The notes beneath the pieces were generated by a model. The model was given only the letters and a program-made list of their open reading frames with translations. It was not told the origin of the DNA and searched no databases. The position numbers and the translations under genes are program-made. A stretch of DNA of 64,000 nt from Diphasiastrum complanatum (taxonomy: Eukaryota; Streptophyta; Lycopodiopsida; Lycopodiales; Lycopodiaceae): contig CM055099.1 in NCBI GenBank assembly GCA_029204225.1, positions 49,861,105-49,925,104 on the forward strand. The letters run 5' to 3'. Below, piece after piece: positions 44,354-57,916 of this stretch (the first letter of the stretch is position 1; each line of letters starts with the position of its first letter).

Positions 44354-45224
44354 TGTTGGATTATTCTCCCATCTTCATATAGTTAATCTACATCCATTCT
44401 GTAGTTTTATTCATATTTCTACACAGTCGATTATAACAGGTGGATTCGACAATGACAAACTATTGAAGGTGTTTAAGGCTGATAGTTTCTATTTTCATTT
44501 GTTATAAATATAACGACTTACCCAAGTTGGTTAGTAAGTGAATTTCCATACAGTCCTAACTGGATGAATGATAGCAATTTGTGGCTAAGCTCCAATTGCG
44601 ATGCACAACCTAATTAGTTGCCTTAATGGGATAAGCCTAAGTGACATTTCTCATTAGTATAAATAGTTGATCATTAGAGGAGAGAAAGAAGAGTGACAAA
44701 TTTTTACGTTGATGTTTATACTTTGAATATTGCTAGCAACGCTTACTACTTATTAGCGAAAGTGCATCAAACTGGGTTATCAGTTACTCAGAGATAGTTT
44801 AGAGTATGCGGCTTCATCCGCTATTGTTTTGTACTCGCATCATCTAATTTGTAAAAGCTACTTACTGAATCAATCATGCATTCTTATTGCATTCAATATC
44901 ATGCCAGAATGTATGCAAGCTTCTTTGAAGTTATTTGTATCTGTTATTTCTCTTATTGATTAGTCTGAATTGTTGAATGATTCAATATTGCAATATTCTA
45001 TATCTATCAATTGTACTCTATAATCGTTTGTCTACGAAATCACTTTAGTACTAATGATTTCAAAGTTAGTTACTAAAAGAATAAATGTGACCATTGTCAT
45101 GATAACTTTGTTCATTTTTTTATAGACGTAGTCATGCATTAGAAGAAAGATTATTATGCAAAGCCCGATAATTCATTTTTTCAACTTCAATTTCATTACT
45201 ACCGTATCCTCTTTCCTTCTTCCA
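44354..45224 (+). repeat. 3' LTR of family A copia, 3' end truncated
   Basis: Starts TGTTGGATTATTCTCCC. TATAAATAG lies at about 44659. Contains the shared ACTAATGATTTCAAAGTTAG and GACGTAGTCATGCAT. It ends at CTTTCCTTCTTCCA, losing the final AACA, where another copia fragment begins. Confidence 0.75.
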
Positions 45225-46007
45225 AGAGAAGGCATATAGGCGCTTTGATCCAGTGATGCGGAAAATCCACATTAGTGAGCATGTGATTTTTGACGAATAT
45301 GACCATGCTAAAGGTGATAATGACATTAAGAGGCTTACTATGATCTTAGAAGAAGACGAGAATGGTACTCCAACTAGCTTTGAATGTTTGGCTTCGATGA
45401 CATCAACCTTCTACACAACAACATCGGCCGAAATCGAACAGAAGGATCAAGTCCAAGAGGAGGATCATGATCAAATTCTACCCATTCAAGATCCAAGGGG
45501 GGAGGTATTTGCCAATTGGTGCTAGGAACGAGAAACTTATGGGGAGCAAGAGATTGTACTTAGACACTCCTTGGGATACCTATTTGCCAAGAAATGTATC
45601 ACCTGAGTTTAAAGTGCCCAAATGGTGTGAAACAATTATGAAAGATGTGGGGATGAATCTACCATGAGCAAGCTTGCAATGAGAGGGGAGAGGAAAACAC
45701 CCAATCGCTACCATGTGAATTACGCCCTCACAAGTGATATCATGAACTGCCAAGAGCCGAGAACCTATGAAGAGGCAAAGGATCTCAAGGAATGGCAAGG
45801 GGCTATGGAGAATGAGATGGACTCGATCCATAGACATGGTACGTGTGACCTAATTGATCTTCCAGTTGGTAAGAAACCCATTAGTAACAGATTGGCTATA
45901 CATAACTAAATTTCATACTGATGGATCAATTGCGGAACACAAGACGCGCTTGGTGGTCAAGGGCTACAAGCAAAATAAATGTATTGACTTTGACGAGAGG
46001 CTTGCTC
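45225..46007 (+). pseudogene. copia integrase C-terminus, linker and RT start
   Basis: 45230 onward reads AYRRFDPVMRKIHISEHVIF and DEYDHAKGD (integrase C-terminal motif), then an acidic linker. 45664-45909 has NYALTSDIMNCQEPRTYEEA, WQGAMENEMDSI and DLIDLPVGKKPISN. A shifted frame follows with FHTDGSIAEHKTRLVVKGYK. It is cut at 46008 by the next LTR. Confidence 0.8.
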
Positions 46008-46554
46008 TGTTGGATTATTCTACTAACGGGAGTGATTCATCATAATAATCGATCTTTAATCTACATCCATTTCATTCATTCAGTTCTGTAGTTTTATACG
46101 TGTTGCTACATAGTCTGCAAAAATACTCGGGAATTGCTCAACACGTGGCTCCAACATATCAGAGCGACTTCAACATATCTAATGACTTCGAAGAAGTCGA
46201 TCATCTAACTTTGTACATGCTACTTACTAAATCAATCCATCTTTTTATTGCGTTCAATATTATGTCAAAATGTATGCATGCTTCTTTGTAGTTATCAGTA
46301 GATGATAAATCTCTTATCATTTTGTCTGATGCTGCAATATTCTTCACTCTATAATTGTTTGGCTACGAAATCACGTTTGCACTAATGATTTCAAAGTTAG
46401 TTGCTAAAAGATCAAACATGACGATTGTCATAATAGCCTTGTTTGATTAATGATAGACATAGTCATGCATCGGTAGAAGGATCATTCTATTGCGCTCGAT
46501 AGTGCATATTTCATCTTTGACTTAATCACTATCGAATCCTATTTCCTTCCAACA
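46008..46554 (+). repeat. 5' LTR of family A copia, internally shortened
   Basis: Starts TGTTGGATTATTCTAC and ends TTTCCTTCCAACA next to a PBS. At 547 bp it is about half the length of the family A LTR at 16090; the TATA-containing middle appears deleted near 46195. Confidence 0.8.
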
Positions 46555-46719
46555 TGGTATCGAAGCTGTACTATTAGATACCCAACATGGTATGAGAGCT
46601 CTATTATTAGATACCCTTCATGGTATCAGAACAGTACGATTAGATACCCTTCATGGTATTATAACTATAATATTTGATACTTTTCATAGTATCAGAATGA
46701 TACCTATTATCATAGCACA
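46555..46719 (+). repeat. tandem array of primer-binding-site repeats, 33-bp period
   Basis: Units start exactly at 46555, 46588, 46621, 46654 and 46687 (the last partial). Each opens with a PBS-like word: TGGTATCGAAGC, TGGTATGAGAGC, TGGTATCAGAAC, TGGTATTATAAC, TAGTATCAGAAT. Most share TATTAGATACCC and end in CA like the LTR. The first directly follows the LTR CA terminus. Confidence 0.85.
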
Positions 46720-46837
46720 CTTTCTCTTAATCGTCAAGAGGGTGGTATCAAATTTTAGTATCAAAAATTGATTTCCAATTGTAGCGTCACACGATTTCAT
46801 TCTTAAGTCATCGATTTATCGGCAGACTAACTTCCAG

Positions 46838-46978
46838 ATGGATTCTCAAAACAAAGTTGGTCTCATCACAGACAAGCTTAATGGATCCAATTACTATTTG
46901 TGGAAATTTAAGATGAAGACCTTGCTAATTGCCAACGAGTTGTGGGATGTTGTCACAAGTGACGAACTGAAGCTTGAA
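46838..46978 (+). pseudogene. copia gag N-terminus (family A)
   Basis: MDSQNKVGLITDKLNGSNYY, LWKFKMKTLLIANELWDVV. It is cut at about 46978 by oppositely oriented sequence, after which the open frame is meaningless. Confidence 0.75.
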
Positions 46979-47505
46979 GCCATAATTGATATAGATAATA
47001 GTGTCCACATTGGATGTTTCACTATTTCTTACATCAATTTTACACATCAAAATGTAGCTAGAACATGAAGAACCAAATAGAATGTAAATGACATGACTCC
47101 ACCATGCTTCCAACTATGAAACCTCTGGAAAATAACAACAACCAAACAATAAATGTGAGTGATGACCACTTGCTTGCTTGTCTCCTCCATCTTTGACCTT
47201 TCTTGCTATGTCTCCAACGTAAAACTCCATGAATGAGCCTCCATCTCCATCTTGCCACAAGATGCAATCATCACTTGATGACTTGATCATGAATGAGTGA
47301 CATAATGAGCCTCCTTTATTTTTATTTCCATCAAAAAAACCAGCCAAGATTTCTAGTACAACTCCAACATCAAAATGATGGACACCAATGTAGCTAGTTT
47401 TACCATATCTTGACAATTTGCACACATTCAAATGAAATTGCTCAAACATGAGATAGAACAAGTAAAGTAAAGTCGAACAACACTTATTTGCTGCTCCTTT
47501 CACCT
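46979..47505 (-). other. non-copia coding-like segment inside a copia relic, copy 2
   Basis: 47503-47114 reads KGAANKCCSTLLYLFYLMFE, VCKLSRYGKTSYIGVHHFDV, LEILAGFFDGNK, then ILWQDGDGGSFMEFYVGDIA. 47113 continues EAWWSHVIYILFGSS. It parallels 35716-36330 with clear DNA similarity but lacks about 60 codons between the GGSL and LWQDGDGG parts. Function unknown. Confidence 0.6.
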
Positions 47506-47537
47506 TGAGTCATTTCCACTTGCTTAGCCTTCTCATC

Positions 47538-47770
47538 CTATGTGAGCCTTGAAGGTGTTTGCCTTTTCCTTGATGTCCTCCTTGGATTTTGACTTGATGA
47601 AGGTCCTTCATCATCACCATCTAAAGTAGGATCCATTTCGTCAACATCAAGAGTATTAGATCCATTCACAACATCATTACTTGAAGAAACCTTTGGAATG
47701 TTCCCCTCATAAAAAATGACATCTCTACCAATAATCACCGTATAGGCTTTACTCACCTCACTATATCTAA
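47538..47770 (-). pseudogene. copia integrase C-terminus and linker
   Basis: SKAYTVIIGRDVIFYEGNIP matches the copia RDVxFxE motif; the acidic linker ends QNPRRTSRKRQTPSRLT. RT should follow, but the non-copia segment does. Confidence 0.75.
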
Positions 47771-49240
47771 CAAATATACCTTTCCTAAAATATGGATTCT
47801 CTTTTGTCCTATCATCAAGAGTTATATTGACAAACCTATTCTAACTAAACAATTATGATGGTAAACATTCATTGATGTGATGCTAAATAATAAAAACATT
47901 GTAAAGATTAGCATAAAATTATTGATATGACTACGGACTGTTCACTATCTCTTATGTTAAACTTCTTCAAGAACAAATCATATTAGTGAGCATAAAGTTT
48001 CATTGCTTTCAAAGTTGCGAGCTTTTTTAAGAGCAACGAATCATTGTTTGATAACATGTGTATTATACATTGCATATTTTTTAAGCCTTTCCTTGGAATG
48101 GAATCACACTCCCAACATAAACTAGCTCACTATTTGTAGTATGCTTTTTGTTTTCATTGCTTTTTGCGTGCAGGTCCAGTCGCCATAATATTCTTGCAAG
48201 ACAATCGCTTTAGATATTTTTGCAGACTCATGTTTCCATCAGAGACTTGCTCAGTGTTTTCACTATTCTTTGTTTTTTAACTTCTTTTGCCTTTTGCATG
48301 CATGCCCCCACCTACATGCTATTCTTGCACGACACCACCACATTGCCCTTCAAAGTTTTAACATCCTTATGTTGGCCTAATACCAGTATGAAAACATCAC
48401 CAAGAAGCCTACACATCATTGATCAGAAGGGATCGCATCCCAAACAACCTAGTATCAAGGGCCTATGTTGAGATTTGATGTTTCAGGTTGTTGCTTGTGG
48501 AATTTTGACATGGTACCATTTAAGGATAAGGTTGCACAATTTTGACACGAAGTGGTTAGTATAGTTGATGCTCGTGCTAGGTCATTTGGTTTTGAAATTT
48601 GCCTTGGAAATTTTTTTCTCCAAGTCTCCAAAATAGACTTATCAAACTATGGAAAATATCCACATATGTTTTTATTTTTCAATGTACAACGTGAGTGAGT
48701 GGCTTGACCTTAGCATACAACATTATGTGTATGCAATTTACTACTAGAAAACTTTTCAAATTTTGCCAAAATGACATATGTGGCAAGCTTTTTGCTCACC
48801 TTCGAACTCCAACACCTGTGAATTTCAATTTCATGAGTCAACTTGGGCCTCTAGACGAATTGCTTCCATTTTCCAAAGCACGACAAAGTTGCTTGCAATC
48901 TTTCAAATCAAATTGCATTTATAGTGTATGCATTGCCAAAATCTCAACACATCGTAAGAGGCCGATGGCATAGTGTGGAGCCCATATTGGAGGTCAAAAC
49001 CCGCAATGAACAAATTCTATCAAATCATGTCTTCAACTAGGTTGGGGAGACCTTGGTGGGCAACCAAGGCTGTCACTTGGTTATTAGGAGGGGACTCAAC
49101 TAGGCTGCAGGCCAAAAAGAGGACAGTTTTTTTTTACATGGCAAATTTTCATTTGTCAAGTCTTGATACTCAAGGGTCACTAGTCACATAGAGTGTATCC
49201 TCACTCCAAGGACTTCCCGCCAATCAATGCCCAAACCAAT
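47771..49240. other. no supported gene
   Basis: Several open frames of 70-90 codons at 48220-49191 have no recognisable motifs and no matching splice or promoter context. Probably decayed repeat sequence. Confidence 0.4.
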
Positions 49241-49246
49241 GTGTTC

Positions 49247-49301
49247 TTAAAAAAAAAAAAAAAAGGGAAAAAGAGCGAGAGAGAGAGAGAGAGAGAGAGA
49301 C
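49247..49301. repeat. poly(A) run followed by (GA)n
   Basis: About 17 A, then GGGAAAAAGAGC, then about 26 bp of GA. The A run could be the tail of an unrecognised retroposon read on the plus strand. Confidence 0.8.
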
Positions 49302-52300
49302 GGGGAAGAGATGGGTGGATGAGCTCTCCTAGCCAACATGGAATGATGCATTCTCAAGAACCCACATAGTGCTGCCTTAGCTGATCGCGATCTACTGTGC
49401 TTTGTTTCACATTCTTCAATGTTTTCATCTTCTAGTCAGCACCATCTTTTGTTGTTTTTTCCCCTCTTCATTTCTTTCTTTCTTTCAGCTGAGCCTTTCT
49501 GTTTAAACATTGTCGTTTGGCATTTTACTTTCCTGCACTACGTATGCTGGTATGGTCCGTGGTGCTTTCAATGTACCAAATATTTGAGGCATTTTCTTGA
49601 ATTGTATCTAAGAGGCCTGTGAAGATGCTCGTAGTGCTCATGAATTGACTGTCTTTTTAACCCCATCGGCATGGAATTCAGCGACACGTATAAGCACACT
49701 GGACCGTGTAGTTTTTCGCCAAATTCTCGACTTCTTGCAGTGGCGGTGGACTACAGATTGGTGATCCGGGATGTGGTGACACTGAAGGTACATTTTTAAC
49801 AATAGCTACTAGGTGATATGAAATGAACCTTGGATATTTATGAAAATGCAAGCTCAAATGAAGCCCTTATTTCAAGATGGAGCAATGTCTCAGTACTCAG
49901 CACTCTTTCCAGAAAATAGGTCAACTTGTCAAGCTTGCCTTCACTCTTTACCTATTTCATGATCATGGATTTTAACGCTTCTCAAAGCCCTAGGTTATTT
50001 TTTGCTTGCTAGTAGTGTTCAATAAATTCTTTTTAAGTTGAGCAAACTTTCTTTATATTGTGATGAATCTCGTAAAGCTTATGAAGCCCTAGCTTTTTTT
50101 ATACTTGCTATTCTCATTCAACAATTCCTTTTTTCAATTCATGAAATCAAGCCAATGTAAATTATTTTTAAGTTCCAAATTCAAAAACGTTGCATAGAAA
50201 GAGTGCAAGACATTATTAGCTAGTCCACGTGGATGGCATAGTTTAGGCCATTTAGTTATTTGATAATTGGGTATAAAGATCCAATCAAGTGATACAAAAA
50301 TTAGCAGTGAAGTTCAAACTTCTACATCTTTTCATCTCTTTGTTTTAAGAGAAAGCTCAAGGTTTTGACACATCTACACAATAAGCATAGTCGGTGGGTG
50401 ATCATCGTGATGCAAGCATTGGAATGATAAATGCCCGTCTTGACCTGGGAGGTGTGACCCATGCCTCGCAAGAATCACAAAAACTATCCTTTGGGCTAAT
50501 CTTCCTACCATTGATGTAGGGAATGGCCCATGGCCAATGCATGCCCAAGCATTGTGCATTTGGCCGTAAGTCTAGTTCTAGTAGGACATGTTATGAGTCA
50601 TGTATGCTCTATATTCCCTTTGAATCACATCATTAGAGAAGCTCTATATAGTTGCCAAGATGTGGTATCAAGTTGTGTAGCTCACTTGGACTCAAGTCTC
50701 ATACTGCTAACTCAGAATCATCTTCCCACACATACAATTAAGGACATTATAGTTTCCTACGATTATGAACAAGAGAAGACTGTGTAACGTAATGAGTAAT
50801 CTTTGATAGACCAAGAGTGCGAAGTTGACTCATCGAGAAAAGTATAGTCCAAGCTAAATACTACGGCAATAAGCTAATGAGTTGGACTCTTTCCCTCCAA
50901 AATTGTTGCCTTCCTTACTTTTTAAATTATGCATTAGGATTTCTTGAAATGTTCTTTTAAGGTTCTCCATAAGACTATTAGAAGAGGCTAGAGACACGCA
51001 TGATTTGGCTTTTGATTATCAAAATGCTTTGGCTCTTTGTGGGAGAACTCAACTACATTACTCGTAGGGCTTTGCCTATGATTGTATTTGGTGACCTTTA
51101 GTGATCTTCAAAGGAGATTGTTCATTGTTCATAAATTGTAGTCTTTGTATGCGTTACATGATGCTATATCTGCGAATATGTTCATAACATGGTATTACAA
51201 CACTTTCCCAAATGGTTTGAAGTGTGCTACCTTTTTTTTTCTTCATTTTCATGTTTGTGCCTGGGAGAAAACCCATTTCCCTTTTGGGCTCTAGTTCTTT
51301 CAACAATGGTCTCTTTGGATCATTGGACTATTAGCATCGAATAGTTCAAGGAGACATCAAACTTTTTTATGGCTATTTTCCATAAACCCTGTTCTTTCTA
51401 ATTTGTTCAAAGTCATTTCTTTCGTATATTTTGGTGTCAAAAACATGTTGACATAATAGAAGAAGGTATTGCATGGTCAAGCTAGAAAAATCCTATTTTT
51501 GGTTCTTCACGATTGTTTTTAGATTCGAAGTTGATCCTAATATTCCTTGCCTTTAGATGAGTTCAGATCACTGTAAAGCTTGTCAGTAGGAGTCTTTGAT
51601 GAAAAAATCTTGGCAGTTATTATTTGACATTTCACTATTTCATAGCACTTCAGAGCTCCTTGATCAGATGAATTCTCAAGATATTTGCTTTTTCAAGTTT
51701 CTTCACATTTTTGGCACTTCATCTTTTTTGTATCTTTTCTGTTTCCTTTTTTGAAAAGTTTTGGATCATTTTGCTCCCAAGTAAGACAGTCCTAATACAT
51801 TTTGCAAGTATGATGTTTGGAAGGCAAGGTACAATAAACACTTTTTACGTCATTTAGTTAGCCTTGTCAATTTCAAGCTTTTGTTTGTATCATTTTTGAA
51901 AATTTTAAATCATCTTCCTATAGTGAGTCACTTTTATTGCACTTTGCCAATTGTGATTGGGTTCACTTGAGCTCCACTTAATGGGATTTGCACCATTTCG
52001 AAGCTTTTTTGATTTTTGGCACCTAACTATTGTCTTTGCAAATATGAAATTCAGCCACCTTCAATTATTTTCTACTGCTGATCCATCTTGTAAAGTGTTG
52101 CCCATACTTTGTTTCTAGTCGTTTCATTAAGTGGATGCATTGATTTTAAGATAAGACTTTTTCCACAGTTGGTTATCCGAGTTGAGGTAATTGAGACATC
52201 TATTACTCTAATGACTATATTATTGGTCAATGACTTCGATCCATATATTTTTTGATTTCTAATCTTATTAAAGGACTGTTGGTCCCTTTAGTTTTATTGT

Positions 52301-52500
52301 TGTCACTATTCTTTTTTTGTACTCCCTCTTTTCAATTTTGTCGTGGATTTATCTGTTCTTTGTCTCTACATTCTTTTTGGCTCTTCTATTGACATTTTTA
52401 GTCCCCTATTGGAATTCGGTTTCCTTTATTTAAAGAAAAACCTCGTTTGCAAAGTACAATCTCTTGCTTTATTGTACTCAATATGTTTTGCATTGGTTGA
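49302..52500. other. no supported gene
   Basis: AT-rich, with T-rich runs and short open frames only (for example 50530-50787, no motifs). Its right end may be the LTR of the chromovirus whose 3' region starts at 52620. Confidence 0.4.
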
Positions 52501-52648
52501 ATAACGCATGCAGGCGGTCTTTTGACCCCATGGTCCTACTCAACCACCATGCAAGTTAGGTTCGGTCCCGATGTCCAAAGGTACCCCCTAATGGTCCAAA
52601 CCCCCATTAGGGCCATGACATACTGTCCCCCTTATTTTAGTTTTGACC
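52501..52648 (-). other. polypurine tract and start of a 3' LTR (chromovirus)
   Basis: Minus strand: after the chromodomain frame comes AATAAGGGGGACAG, then TGTCATGGCCCTAATGGGGG starting at 52620, the usual polypurine tract plus TG start. The far end of this LTR was not located. Confidence 0.5.
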
Positions 52649-53240
52649 TCAGAACTTAAAGTCAAGGAAACGCCTCTTTAGATTACCTTCTAGTTCCCAT
52701 GAATCCTCATCATCCAAATGTCCTTTCCATTGAACCAGATGCTTAATAACCTCCCGATTACGCAGTCGTTTGGTCCTCGTATCAAGTATCTTTTCAGGTT
52801 CCAAAGGAATTATTACAGATAAGCCTTCAAAAAAATCTAGACCTTTACCAAACCCAAGGAGATCCCCCTCATGTAAACTCAACTTCAGACGACTAACATG
52901 GAACATAGGATGAATCTTGATCTCGTCCGGTAACTCTAATTGTGCCCAATCTCCCAACCTGAAACTCCCGAGGCGATCTTTTCAAATTAGCAAAATGTTT
53001 GACCCGGTCGTAGGCACTCGGAACATTTTCACATTCTAACTGTAGCATTTCCCGCAAGGAATTGGCCACTTTTGGAACTTTAATTGACTTAGTTTCAATC
53101 GTTATCGGAGATCAAGGTTGAAATCCATACATAAGCATAAACGGGCTGTATCCAAGTGTCGAATACTTACTACTATTATAAGCAAACTCAATCAATGGAA
53201 GATACCTTTCCCAATGAGATTGCCATGAAGAGAGATATGC
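52649..53240 (-). pseudogene. Ty3/gypsy chromovirus integrase C-terminus with chromodomain
   Basis: From about 53240: HWERYLPLIEFAYNSSKYST and LGYSPFMLMYGFQP, a TGA (53114-53112) where Arg is expected, then SYDRV-type text (SAYDRVKHFANLKRSPREF), a frameshift near 52960, LPDEIKIHPMFHVSRLKLSL and the chromodomain (PEKILDTRTKRLRNREVIKH, LVQWKGHLDDEDSWE). Known biology: chromodomains steer integration to marked chromatin. Upstream pol is missing. Confidence 0.88.
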
Positions 53241-53879
53241 TCAAAGCATCTGTTCTCTTCACCACTCATGTTATCCTCTCTTGAAAGTCAAATATAGACT
53301 GGATTCTAAACTACGATTCGTCAATCACAATTCACTAGATCTATACTTGAAGATAAGAGAACGTGAATGCTACTATTCTTAAAAGACATGAGTTGCTCCA
53401 CAAAAATCCTTCCCATTAGGAGAATTCCGGATTTATGTGAATCAACTCTCCTTAGAATGCCTATAAAGAATGGTAATCTCCAAATTCTTCACTCTAGACA
53501 TGGCACAACATAGAAAGAAAGCTTTATTAGTGTCTTTTCCATGCCAAAAGGCATATAAGACTAATGAAGTACATGTCAAGTATGTGGTAATCATGGGAGC
53601 GTATAAAACATCTAAAACTGTAATAAAAAAAACATCTAGTACAAACTAAAATACACACGTATGCAAGGGTGTGTGTGCATAATTCTCATATGTATCTATG
53701 TCAAGATGTCAAGATGCTGCTGCTGCTACTGTGTTGATGCTGTAAAAAGATGTAATGCCACAACATGAGAAAGCACTGGAGCCTGCCGGCGTTGTTTGTG
53801 AACATGAGCATGTGTAGTAGTGGGGGTGACAATGGTATAAAAGAGGCGACACTTACTGCGAGCATCCTGGATGGACTTC
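53241..53879. other. no supported gene
   Basis: AT-rich junction between the chromovirus relic and the LINE array. The right part (53690-53880) may be decayed LINE sequence. Confidence 0.35.
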
Positions 53880-54655
53880 CGGAAACAAAATCGCTCTAGT
53901 TAAACAAGGGAGGCATGTCCCTTCCCAAGTTGAGTGGTAGCGGCCTGTCTCATGCTAAAAGTAGGACCTGAGAAAAGGATCCCCAGGTATGTGTAGGAAG
54001 GGACCACCTCTAGAACCTGTCCACCCAAAGTAAGCTCTTGTCGCTGCATAAAATGCTCGTGAAGTGTTGAAGACCATAACCTTGGTCCCCAATGTTCACC
54101 CCTAGGCCCCATCTGGTGCAAAACTCATGCAAGCAATCCAACTGTCGCTGTAGACCCTCTCTGGTCAGTGAGACCAATGCCACATCATCGGCATAAAGGA
54201 AGATAGCAATCAAGATGTCCCGAAGCTTGCAACCAGCACCACCACACTGTGTAATGACTCTCTCCAACTCATCAATATACAAGCCAAAGAGGACTGGTGA
54301 GAGGGAGCAACCCTGCTTCACCCCAATAGTGCTCTAAATGTGATCGGATATGCCACTGCTATGCCGAAAACATCCCAGGACACGCTCATAAAGTGCCATC
54401 ACAACAAGAACGACGTCGGTGGAGAAGCCCAGGTCTTGGAGTCTCTGGATGAGCAATGAGCGAGGAACAGACTCAAAGGCTTTCCTGAAGTCCACAAAAC
54501 AACAGTAAACCCTCTCTCTCCTATAATTAGCCTCCTCAATCAAGGCCCGCAATTTGAAGACGTGATCTGCAGTAGAATAATGGGCTCGAAAACCTGCCCG
54601 ACCCATGGCATGTAGTCTCCGCCTTTCAGCTCACAACAGACTGTAGTATAGTGCC
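53880..54655 (-). pseudogene. LINE reverse transcriptase, copy 4 (5' truncated)
   Basis: 54606-54334 reads AGFRAHYSTADHVFKLRALI and RVYCCFVDFRKAFESVPRSL (RT motif A region), a TAG at 54336-54334, then GVKQGCSLSPVLFGLYIDEL and IAIFLYADDVALVSLTREGL (YADD active site). 54121-53900 has VVPSYTYLGILFSG. It starts at TATGGCACTATACTACAG, directly after another copy's (ATTCT)n tail. Confidence 0.9.
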
Positions 54656-55375
54656 ATAGAATAGAATAGAATAGAATATATTAATGTCTATAGAGTACCC
54701 TTGGGCACATAAGACAAAGAAAAAGTACATCAGAAAGGAGCATTGTCCATGTCAGACTTATTTCTATCAACTAAAACTAAAAACACTGGAAATAAAAACC
54801 AAAGCTTAGCCGCCAGCTATGGTGAGGGTACAAAAGCAGTAGCTTAACCACCAGCTACGTGGAGGAATAAAATTCACTAAATGAGAGAGAAAAATTGTGT
54901 GATCTGGTGTGAGGCACATGGTAGCCTCTGGTGACGAACTCTGGATGGTCGAAGAAGACGCTGGAGCTTCGGTCGACGAGCTGGAATGTCAATCACACTA
55001 TCCGAAGTATCCTCCCTAACTCTTTTTTGAAAGAAAAGTGTAATATGTGGCTGGCTGTGTTTAACATCCTGATCATCCGACAGAAGTGAAGATCTCAAAG
55101 AGAACATCTCTCGCAAAAGTAAACCAACACATCTCGCATCTGGATGGGCAAAGAAGGAACCAAGGTGAGTGGAGTGTCTCGATAGAGACAATGGTATCTG
55201 CCTGTGATCTCATAGTAAGCTGGACATATGAAAATAAAGTGAAACTCATCCTCAACCTCCTGTAGTGTACAACATTGACAGATCCGTTATGGTCGTGGCG
55301 TGTCTGTGTATCTGCCGGTCTCAATAGCGAGCTGATGAGAGCAGATACACAAGAGCTTAACCTCCAGCTCTGAAG
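54656..55375 (-). mobile_element. LINE 3' end, copy 3
   Basis: Begins at about 55375 with SAHQLAIETGRYTDTPRP-like sequence and a Cys/His motif (CQCCTLQEVEDEFHFI type, readable across frames near 55290-55200). It continues with a Lys/Arg-rich tail (55191-54877: FFQKRVREDTSDSVIDIPAR), a 3' UTR with two stem-loops (54839-54858 and near 54803), and ends in an (ATTCT)n tail at 54683-54657. Confidence 0.8.
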
Positions 55376-56600
<1,225 letters not shown>

Positions 56601-56815
56601 TGTCTATCAAGTGCCCAAGGGAACATAAGACGAGTAAAAAGTACAAAATAAGGAGCATTGTCCATGCAGGACTTATTCCTATAAGCTAAATCAGAACAAG
56701 AAAACAGAGAGAAAAACAAAGCTTAACCTCCAGCTCTGTCGAGGGTACAACATTAGTAGCTTAACCACCAGCTACACAGAGGGAAAGAGAAAACTGATAT
56801 AAGTTAACTAACTAG

Positions 56816-57916
56816 CTAAGTGGATATAAAAAATTGCGTGATATGGTGAGAAGCAGGCGTTGGCCTCTGGTGAAGAGCCCTGGGCCTGGAGGGACGAAGA
56901 GGGCGCTGGAGCTTCGGCCGTCGTACTGGAATGTCTATCTCACTGTCAGAAGTCTCATCTCTATCCCTCTTCTTGAAAAAGTGCGTAATGTGAGACTGGC
57001 TATGATCCACATTAGAAGCATCCAATAGAAGAGAAGATCTCAGAGTAAACATCTCTCGTAATAACAAACCAACACATCTCACATTTGAGTAGGCAAGGAA
57101 AGAACCAAGTGTAAGTGGAGTATCTCTGTATAAGCAATGGAATCTGCCTTTGATCTCGTAGTAGGCCGGACATCGGAAAATGAAGTGGAACTCATCCTCA
57201 ATCTCCTGTAAAGAGCAGCACTGACAAATCCGTAACGGTCGAGGTGTGTCTGTGTATCTGCCTGTCTCAATAGCAAGCTGGTGAGAAGAGACCCTAAGCT
57301 GACCCAGACGATAGCATAGGCCGAAAGATAACATTTGAGACAAATAACCCGGCCAAATGGGAAGCTTGGAACCATCAAGCTGAAGAAGATGAGTGTGATA
57401 AAAATGAAGCTTGTCCTGTGATGGATCTGGGTGAGACCACACTGTGCTGATGTAAGCCCTGTAAATATGCTGGTGGATAAATGCGTGTGTCCCATTCGGG
57501 AGATCAGATATAGATAATCCCCACATACTCAAAAGGTCAGAAACACATTGAAACCACGAGGACTTAGCTTGCTGACTAGCCAGAGTGTGAGAGGATGTGA
57601 AAGCTGCAGCTACGTATTTTGATGAATCAAGCTCCGAGACTCTATGAATGAATGTGATAATCCAAAAAATAGCTTCAACAGTCATTGGTGGTGAGGCAAA
57701 CTATGCCAATATGATATCATGGGGAACTGACTGCTTCGCACGGATCATCCGGCTAAGCATAAGGATCTGCAGACGTGAAATATCACTCCAAGTATCTCTG
57801 GAGAAGCCAGGACACCATGTCTCCGCTGAATATAGAGCAACCGGAGAGACAGTGACAAAAAAAAGACGACAACGCGTATCAGGATCATGTACATAGAAAC
57901 CTCTCCATCTGGACAA
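56816..57916 (-). pseudogene. LINE ORF2 C-terminal region
   Basis: 57916-57701 (PDTRCRLFFVTVSPVALYSA, ETWCPGFSRDTWSDISRLQI) runs after a shift into 57685-56816 (MTVEAIFWIITFIHRVSELD, YRLGQLRVSSHQLAIETGRY, RICQCCSLQEIEDEFHFIFR, CPAYYEIKGRF). The C-x2-C ... H-x4-C pattern is the zinc-binding motif found after RT in many LINEs. The tail is basic (PVRRPKLQRPLRPSRPR). The end STOP lies before the stem-loops. Confidence 0.85.

Noticed and set aside
48220-49191. Cluster of three open frames of 72-92 codons
   Set aside because: Different frames, no known motifs, no splice support; consistent with chance in decayed sequence.
52649-53240. Endogenous pararetrovirus (caulimovirid) insertion
   Set aside because: Integrase C-terminal text and a chromodomain are present, and no movement-protein or coat-like motif was seen; a chromovirus explains it.
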